A DNA stretch of 64,000 nucleotides from assembly GCA_964058845.1 (NCBI GenBank), contig CAXKVR010000066.1, forward strand, positions 186,001-250,000, given 5' to 3'. The notes under the pieces are model-generated. The model did not search any database. It was not told the DNA's origin and was given only the letters and a program-made list of their open reading frames with translations. A program made the translations under genes and the position numbers. Positions within the stretch are counted from its first letter, which is position 1; every line of letters begins with the position of its first letter. The DNA is from Carex sylvatica (Eukaryota; Streptophyta; Magnoliopsida; Poales; Cyperaceae). Below, in pieces: positions 57,966 through 64,000 of this stretch.

Positions 57966-58262
57966 GTCAGAAAGGAGAATGATATGAAATTTTATTAAGA
58001 AATTGAATTAATATATGCTTCATTCCTTTAAGCAATCATGCAAGTATCCAATTGTTGTTATAGAAAATTCGAAATTTTGAAAAAACAAAGTTTTAGTTCA
58101 GTTTCTTTAAATATTTCTAAAAATCTTCCATTGCAGATATATTGATATTCTGTGACGAAGATTGAAATGTTTAGGGGACATATGCATCGGAAAAAAAAAT
58201 TCTATCTTCGTACTTTTCAATAATTTATTCAATATATATATTTTTAGAGATATATTAATGTG
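57538..58262. other. Intergenic DNA with a (TA)n microsatellite
   Basis: A TA run of about 44 bp lies at 57,922-57,965. Nothing else was recognised. Confidence 0.5.
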
Positions 58263-58560
58263 ATGTACAAAATTAATTTGGATTTTTTTCCCCTTGAATT
58301 AAGAAATTATATGCCCATGCATGTAATTATTTTACCTCGTTTTATAGTTCATACCGTTTGAACAGATAATGTTGCTTTGGAATTATTTGTTTCATAATAA
58401 CGTCTAATTAAGATAAGAAGATTAAGAAGACTTAAAAAGGATATGAAATGGTAAGAATAATGTTAATATAACGACAATATAATCTAGAGGCGCTGGAATT
58501 AATATTGAACAACATACGTAAATATTTTATATCTAGAATGCTGATATATACAATTTCCAT
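58263..58560 (+). repeat. Direct repeat shared with 13,105-13,410
   Basis: See 13,105. Same orientation, with many substitutions. Confidence 0.7.
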
Positions 58561-58865
58561 TTTATTCTTACTCCAATTTTTTTTTTTTTCAAACATAATT
58601 AGTCACATTGAAAAGAGCATCTCATTGCAAAAGATTCTAAATTTCTTGACAAATAAAGTGAGTCGTCTGGTCTGGTGCAGTCCTTTTTAAGCTAGACACA
58701 CTTTTATTTCCTTTAATCACAATCAAATAAATAAACTAATTTAATACCAGGTATGTAATGGAGTATACCTGAAATGTACCACCTTGTATATTTTTATTTC
58801 CTCTAATCACAATTAATTAGGTGGTGGTACATACCAGGTATATACGAGAGAAACAAGTACTCATG

Positions 58866-59345
58866 GCTGTTTTTTTATTTCCTCTAATCACAATCAAATA
58901 AATTACAGTCCTTTTTTTCGAAAAGTAGTATTAATAATTAGTTCCATAATCCATATACGTACTATATGAACTTCAACTCTTTCAGTAAAAGTTCATATAT
59001 GCGATGGCAATATTATCGGGTGTAGAGTGACATCGTCTCATTTATTTTGGATGCTTGATCGATCTAACAAATAAATCATGCATATCTTGTCTTCCATCCT
59101 CATTAATTTTATTATTATTTGAAGTTTCTATATTCTTTTAATTAGCGTCATTGATCATCCATTTTAATTCGTCAAGTAATGCCGTAGTGAATACCAACAA
59201 CAAATGTTCCAACTTAATTATAAGCACGGCAAGGAAGTAAAATTTGTATATATATATAGTAGGCTAAACATCATGTTTAAAAGTTGTTTTAATAATAAAT
59301 AAAAATTTATATTACGTACAAGATAAAAAATCTTCACTCTGAATT
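58866..59345 (+). repeat. Block R3, copy 1
   Basis: Matches 60,473-60,930 closely and 62,430-62,870 more distantly. Landmarks are AATAAATTACAGTCC, TTTAGTTCCATA, CATGCATATCTTGTCTTCCA, AAGTAATGCCGT and TTATATTACGTACAAGA. It is non-coding. Confidence 0.88.
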
Positions 59346-60330
59346 TTAATCAATCAATTTTTTAATTGGTCAAGCAGATAGGTTCCAGAGGTCTGAGTAT
59401 CTTAATTACTATGATACTAAAAGGGGAATTATATATATTTTAGATCCTCAACATAGAACCAATTAATGTGCAAAATTAAACAAAAACCGTCCTAATTAAC
59501 TACTAATTAACTCTGGTCCTGGAAGTTTATGTTTTCAATTTGATTATCCAACTAACTGTCCTTTCATATACCTACCTATACCTAAGCATAAATTTTAAAA
59601 AAAAAGTTTAAATGTATAAGACAAATTAAAAAGAAATCTGACGGTACCTAACTGTACCTCGATCACTATTGAAGAACCTACACCGTCCATCAAGATTATA
59701 GAAGCAATTCTAACAAGATATACCTAAATGAATTCAGAGGCTACCACCGACCTCACACCTGAATTAATGAACCGGCCATCTCCAAGTGTAATTGTGACCA
59801 TATCCAGCATGGCCATGGTCACAACTATTGAAGATACTCTTCAATCTTTGTTAATTCTTTTTCACTCTTCTTTTGTTATTTGTAATGTTTTATTTACTTA
59901 GTTTCCATTTCTATTCTTTTTTTGTTTGTGATTTTATTGACTTTTTTCTTGTAGTTGTGCTGCATCCGACTTGCAGATTCAGTACTTACCAGGTATATGT
60001 ACTCCATTACTAGACCTTATCCGTTCACCAAACAAGAAAAAGAAAAAAGCTGACTTTTAGGAGTAATTAGCACAGAAATTAATTTGAATAATTTTCTCTA
60101 AATAATCTTGCATGTGACTTTTACTTTTCACGGTGTTGTCGAGCATGGAGTGCATGCAGCTTGAAATTAATACGTGGTTGTCGAGGTCATGGAAGCACGT
60201 TCCTCTATATTAAGTGCTACATCGATTGATATGAAGATGAAAACTGGGGAAATTCCTGAGTGTGTTCAGTACTTGTTCGAAGAAAAATTGTAGTGTGAGA
60301 TATAGTTTTTTACCAAATTCTTATCATGCA
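59346..60330. other. Spacer between R3 copies
   Basis: No gene was recognised. A 39-codon open stretch near 60,175-60,292 has no identified family. Confidence 0.4.
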
Positions 60331-60349
60331 CAAATCACAATCGAAAGGG

Positions 60350-60472
60350 GTTCCTTTCCTTGTCTTTGCCGTTAACAGCCCTGTAAAGCCCTGTTTGTAC
60401 TCTCACAAAAAAGGAGCTCTATTCAATGAAGAGTTCAATTCTCCTCACGATTTTGCAGCCTCAGAAAAACTG
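60350..60472 (+). mobile_element. Degenerate SINE-like segment
   Basis: GAAGAGTTCAATTCTCC, then TCACGATTTTGCAGCCTC, resembles the B-box and 3' part of the SINE at 3,046 (GAGAGTTCGATTCCCC, then TCACGACTTTGTAGCCTC). No flanking duplication was seen. A 61-codon open frame overlapping it is a by-product. Confidence 0.45.
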
Positions 60473-61060
60473 ATGGTTGTTTTCTTAATTCCTCTAATCA
60501 CAATCAAATAAATTACAGTCCTTTTTTTTTTTAAAATAGTATTAATATTTAGTTCCATAATTAATCCATATACATACTATATGAACTTTACCTCTTTTAG
60601 TAGAAGTTTATATATATGTGCCATGGTAATATTAGCGGTTGTAGAGTGACATCGTATCATTTAATTGGGATGCTTGACCTAACAAAGAAATCATGCATAT
60701 CTTGTCTTCCAGCCTCATTAATTTTATTATTATTTGAAGTTACTATATTCTTTTAATTAGCGTCATTGATCATCCATTTTCGTCAAGTAATGCCGTACTG
60801 AATACCAACAACAAATATTCCAACTTAATTATAAGAACGACACGGAAGTAAAATTTGTATATAGTATAAATTATTTTAATAATAAACAAAAATTTATATT
60901 ACGTACAAGAAAAAGAATCTTCACTCTGTGTTTTTATAAATAATATTTTTTTTACAATGTTGCATAGAAATAACGGAAAACTAAAGAATTTAATTAACAC
61001 GCCAAAAAATGCAAGTAGAAACCAAAAGTAAAATAAAGATTTAATGCATACAAAAAAGGT
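60473..61060 (+). repeat. Block R3, copy 2
   Basis: Near-identical to copy 1 over about 450 bp. Beyond that it shares GTTGCATAGAAA...AAATAAAGA with copy 3, so copies 2 and 3 retain a longer unit. Confidence 0.88.
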
Positions 61061-61329
61061 TGTAGATTCCCATGTGTAAGAAGTCAACCATGCACGCATA
61101 GTTTGCCAATACCTTCATTGTAACAAATGAAGTGAATCTACAAGACAAGGAATGTAACAAATTAGATATTTATATTCAAATAATGTGTATTCAGATCAAG
61201 ATTCAACATTTTTATATGGCTACTTGTTATTTCTGGTCAATCTACATTAATCTAATGATTTGATTGAATGTCAAGCATTTGCAAAATACAATATATGGAC
61301 AAGTTATGCTTTGGAATATATTAAAAGCA

Positions 61330-61550
61330 AGGTGGGGGGTTTTGTGTAAACGGTTTTTTGGACAAAGTCTCATTCAAAGTCGGATTTAAACCGTCCAATT
61401 TGTATTAAAATTCCTACAAACATTTAGATTCAAGGAGCCATTTGAATTTATTAAGTTTTAATATGTTTGCATGAATCTCAATGCAAATCAGACGATTTAA
61501 TTTAGCTTTGGATGAGACTCTGTCCAAAGTCAGTCCCAATCCCTTAAAAG
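61330..61550. mobile_element. Palindromic MITE
   Basis: GGACAAAGTCTCATTCAAAG near 61,360 is matched by the inverse CTTTGGATGAGACTCTGTCC near 61,523. Pairing continues through ATTTAAACCGTC / GACGATTTAATT. It is about 200 bp and non-coding. Confidence 0.75.
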
Positions 61551-62429
61551 CAAGTATATATGGACCTCAAATTTTCTAATTAAGCAAAGGAAACAATTTC
61601 ATAACAATTCTTCTACAAATAAATATCCTAAAAAAAGAAAAAAATTCATACTAATTATTAGGTACAAACAGTGCCGTACCTATGATTTGTGTCAGAAGTA
61701 GATAAAAATATTTATGGTACAGTTAAATAGGAGGATGGTTGCCAAAAAAAAAAAATACCGGTACATATCATAATTTAATTAGGAGCCTTCACGTACATAT
61801 ATTGATCAATTTCAAAGTTTTTCAAGAGTCAATACCAATTACCTAATAACCGTATATTAATTGGTACACAATATGAATTACCAAACAGTGAATTGGAAAC
61901 TAATTATTAACCAAATAACAATTAATTCAAACTAACCATTAAGCAATACTAATTAAATCTTTCAATAGCATAAGTGCTCAAACATTTTGTATCTTGTTTC
62001 CTTAGCAAACTCTTAGCTTATGGCTTGCTGATTTAGATATCTCTAAATTGCTTTATAACTAGAGATCTGTTGTAATAATTAAACTACTGCTTGATTGCGT
62101 TTGTTTTGTATGGACAAACATGTTTATAATGAAGCAGATGGTTTTATACCACTTTTATCAAAAAAAAAAAATACTAATTAAACTAATAAATTACCAAACA
62201 GTGGTTTAGTATTTGGAAACTAACCATTACCAAAGAGTTAATAAATAATTGTGATGAAAAATAGAAAGAGAAATGGAAAAGGAGATGAAAGGAACCTTTG
62301 CGATCAGGTTTGTGACAACTCTTCACGATGCCAAAATAATAAATCGATCAATATAATTCATATTAATGCCTACTGATATATGCCATTTCTAAACTACTCT
62401 AATCTGTTTTTGGTTTACTCCAATATCGC
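61551..62429. other. AT-rich spacer
   Basis: Nothing was recognised beyond short repeats of ACCAAACAGTG / TACCAAACAGTG near 61,880 and 62,190. Confidence 0.4.
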
Positions 62430-62980
62430 AAACAAAGTAAATTACAGTCCCTTTCTGCTAAAATAATATCATATAATAATAATAATAATATTTAGTTCCA
62501 TATACTATTTGAACTTGATCTCTATTGCTAAAAGTTTCTCTAAATGGTGTATTTATAAGCTGCTAGCTAGAGAGTGGGCATCTATATAATTGGGAAGTTT
62601 TACCTAACAAAGAAATCATTCATTTTTCGTCTTCCATTATTCTTCATAAATTGTATGGTTAGATTATTTTCATATTATTTTTTTTAGTTAGGGTCATGCA
62701 TTTTAGTCAAGTAATGCCGTTAATAAGTTACAAAAATAGATGTTTCAAACTTAATTACAACTATTGAGAGGAATTTGAATACAGAGAGGCTAAACATCAT
62801 TTTTTAAATTTCTTTTAATATAATATAAATTTTATATTATACAAAATAGGATTTTTCATTATTTGATTTCACACAAAAAATTACTGTGTTGCATAGAAAA
62901 GGAAAATCATAGAGTTTATTAATCAAACACAAAATACTAGTATATATCAAAAATAAAATAAAGAGCTAACAGATACCAAA
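62430..62980 (+). repeat. Block R3, copy 3
   Basis: The most diverged copy. It shares TTAGTTCCATATACTAT.TGAACTT, AACAAAGAAATCAT.CAT and AAGTAATGCCGTTA with the others. Confidence 0.75.
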
Positions 62981-64000
62981 AAAATCAATTAAAATTCAAT
63001 ATATCTATAAATAATGTTTTAAAAATTAACAAACTATTTGGTGCACATCCTTAATGTTTACTATTTGTAATCTCGTCAAATAAAGATAGTTAATTATATA
63101 GTCTAATTTCTATTTAGATTGTTTGATCTGAAATAAACAAGGCAAATTTACAAGGATCAATGGACCAACCAATGAGATTCATGGGCTTTGGTTTCGACCC
63201 GGTATTAACGGGAGCACTAACCTAAATTTTGTTTTATTTATTTTTGTAATTACTCTTCTGTTATCTTTGGGAAAGTAAAACTGCAGTAATAGTAAAATTT
63301 GTTGGGAAACCGTCAAGTTTGTCAGTTTGACCGCAAGTAAAAAAATTGATATTTTTTTATTTAAATAACATTCAATCATTTAGCTTGCATAATGCATGTA
63401 GTCTTGTAAAAAATTATAATAAAAGATTAATTCATTTGAAATATATAATTCGATATAATTAATAATGATAAAATAAGGAAATAGTCTCTTTATTATTATA
63501 AAATAATCAATATACTATTATATTTATATTTTTACGAAATAAACAAAGATTCATAATGTTCATGAATAATTTGAAATAAATATAATGTTGTTCGTACAAT
63601 TTGTCAAATTTTTCAAAAAAAATCAGAGACCTGTTTGGAAAAAATAATGATTATGTGATATACGTATTAGTCAATTCCTTCATTACAATGTTTTAATGGT
63701 ATATCAGTTCTAGAGGCCATCGCATAGCAACAACCTTAAAGTGAAAACAAATTAGCTAACAACAGGATCATTTGATGGGTTAATGGAGGTAATAATGTAT
63801 GCCTTCCACCATAAATTCAAATCTCAATATACAATTAAACTGATTAATTACGATGGGAGAATTGGAACTCTATATATACGAACTGAAGGATAAAGGATGA
63901 AACAAAGCAGTGCATTAGACTAGCTAGTAATAAAATAAAGGTTTTTAGTCACATATATATTTGTCAAAACTTTGAATTTTTCTATTTTTTTTCATAAAAA
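62981..64000. other. Right flank, nothing recognised
   Basis: AT-rich DNA without a supportable gene. A TCTATATATACG-type promoter-like run near 63,870 may belong to a gene outside the window, but this is speculative. Confidence 0.35.

Noticed and set aside
60175..60292. 39-codon stretch ending in a stop (VVEVMEARSS...)
   Set aside because: Looks protein-like but is too short, has no upstream splice support and no family I recognise.

Overview
The window is nuclear DNA of a flowering plant, most likely a eudicot. It is AT-rich, its genes have GT-AG introns, and it carries plant-type transposons (Athila-like LTR element, CACTA, Mutator-like, Helitron, foldback MITEs, tRNA-derived SINEs) plus plant gene families (malectin-like LRR receptor kinase, polygalacturonase, PPR, beta-galactosidase 17, PRMT). 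The species cannot be named from this. Only one host gene looks intact; the rest is gene fragments and mobile DNA.

Layout. 1-16.6 kb: a decayed array of duplicated blocks with polygalacturonase (GH28) exon remnants, two PPR remnants, shared non-coding blocks and one SINE with a 14-bp target-site duplication. 18.64-25.55 kb: a complete non-autonomous CACTA transposon (13-bp perfect inverted ends, TCA duplication) holding intron-containing pieces of a PRMT6-like gene, an unrecognised gene and beta-galactosidase 17, plus LINE and LTR-like material. 26.9-42.0 kb: nested inverted repeats. Their inner pair (28,008/39,053) looks like long Mutator-type ends around a broken BDP1 (TFIIIB B'') fragment. 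A young 6,967-bp LTR retrotransposon sits inside (28,981-35,947, TCAGC duplication, tRNA-Asp primer site) and encodes only gag and protease.

40.3-53.4 kb: a 13-exon gene on the + strand for a malectin-like LRR receptor kinase. My splice model joins without a frame break into 973 codons, with all key kinase motifs present. Three of its introns total about 7.5 kb and hold foldback elements, a probable Helitron, a LINE end and other repeats. Its juxtamembrane region carries three 23-residue repeats.

53.6-57.5 kb: a tandem duplication whose first copy was later hit by a MULE-type element (9-bp duplication) and a SINE; the second copy preserves the empty sites. 58.3-63 kb: a three-copy non-coding repeat and a block shared with 13.1 kb. 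No functional tRNA, rRNA or CRISPR was seen.

The most unusual signal is a family of about 15-bp palindromes (CATACGG-N-CCGTACR type). They occur mostly in pairs with centres 20-21 bp apart, in the LTRs, in the leader, inside the gag-protease reading frame and in the 3' non-coding part of the retrotransposon. A different sequence with a similar hairpin layout (GTGCGG...CCGCAC) lies in the LTR-like segment inside the CACTA element.
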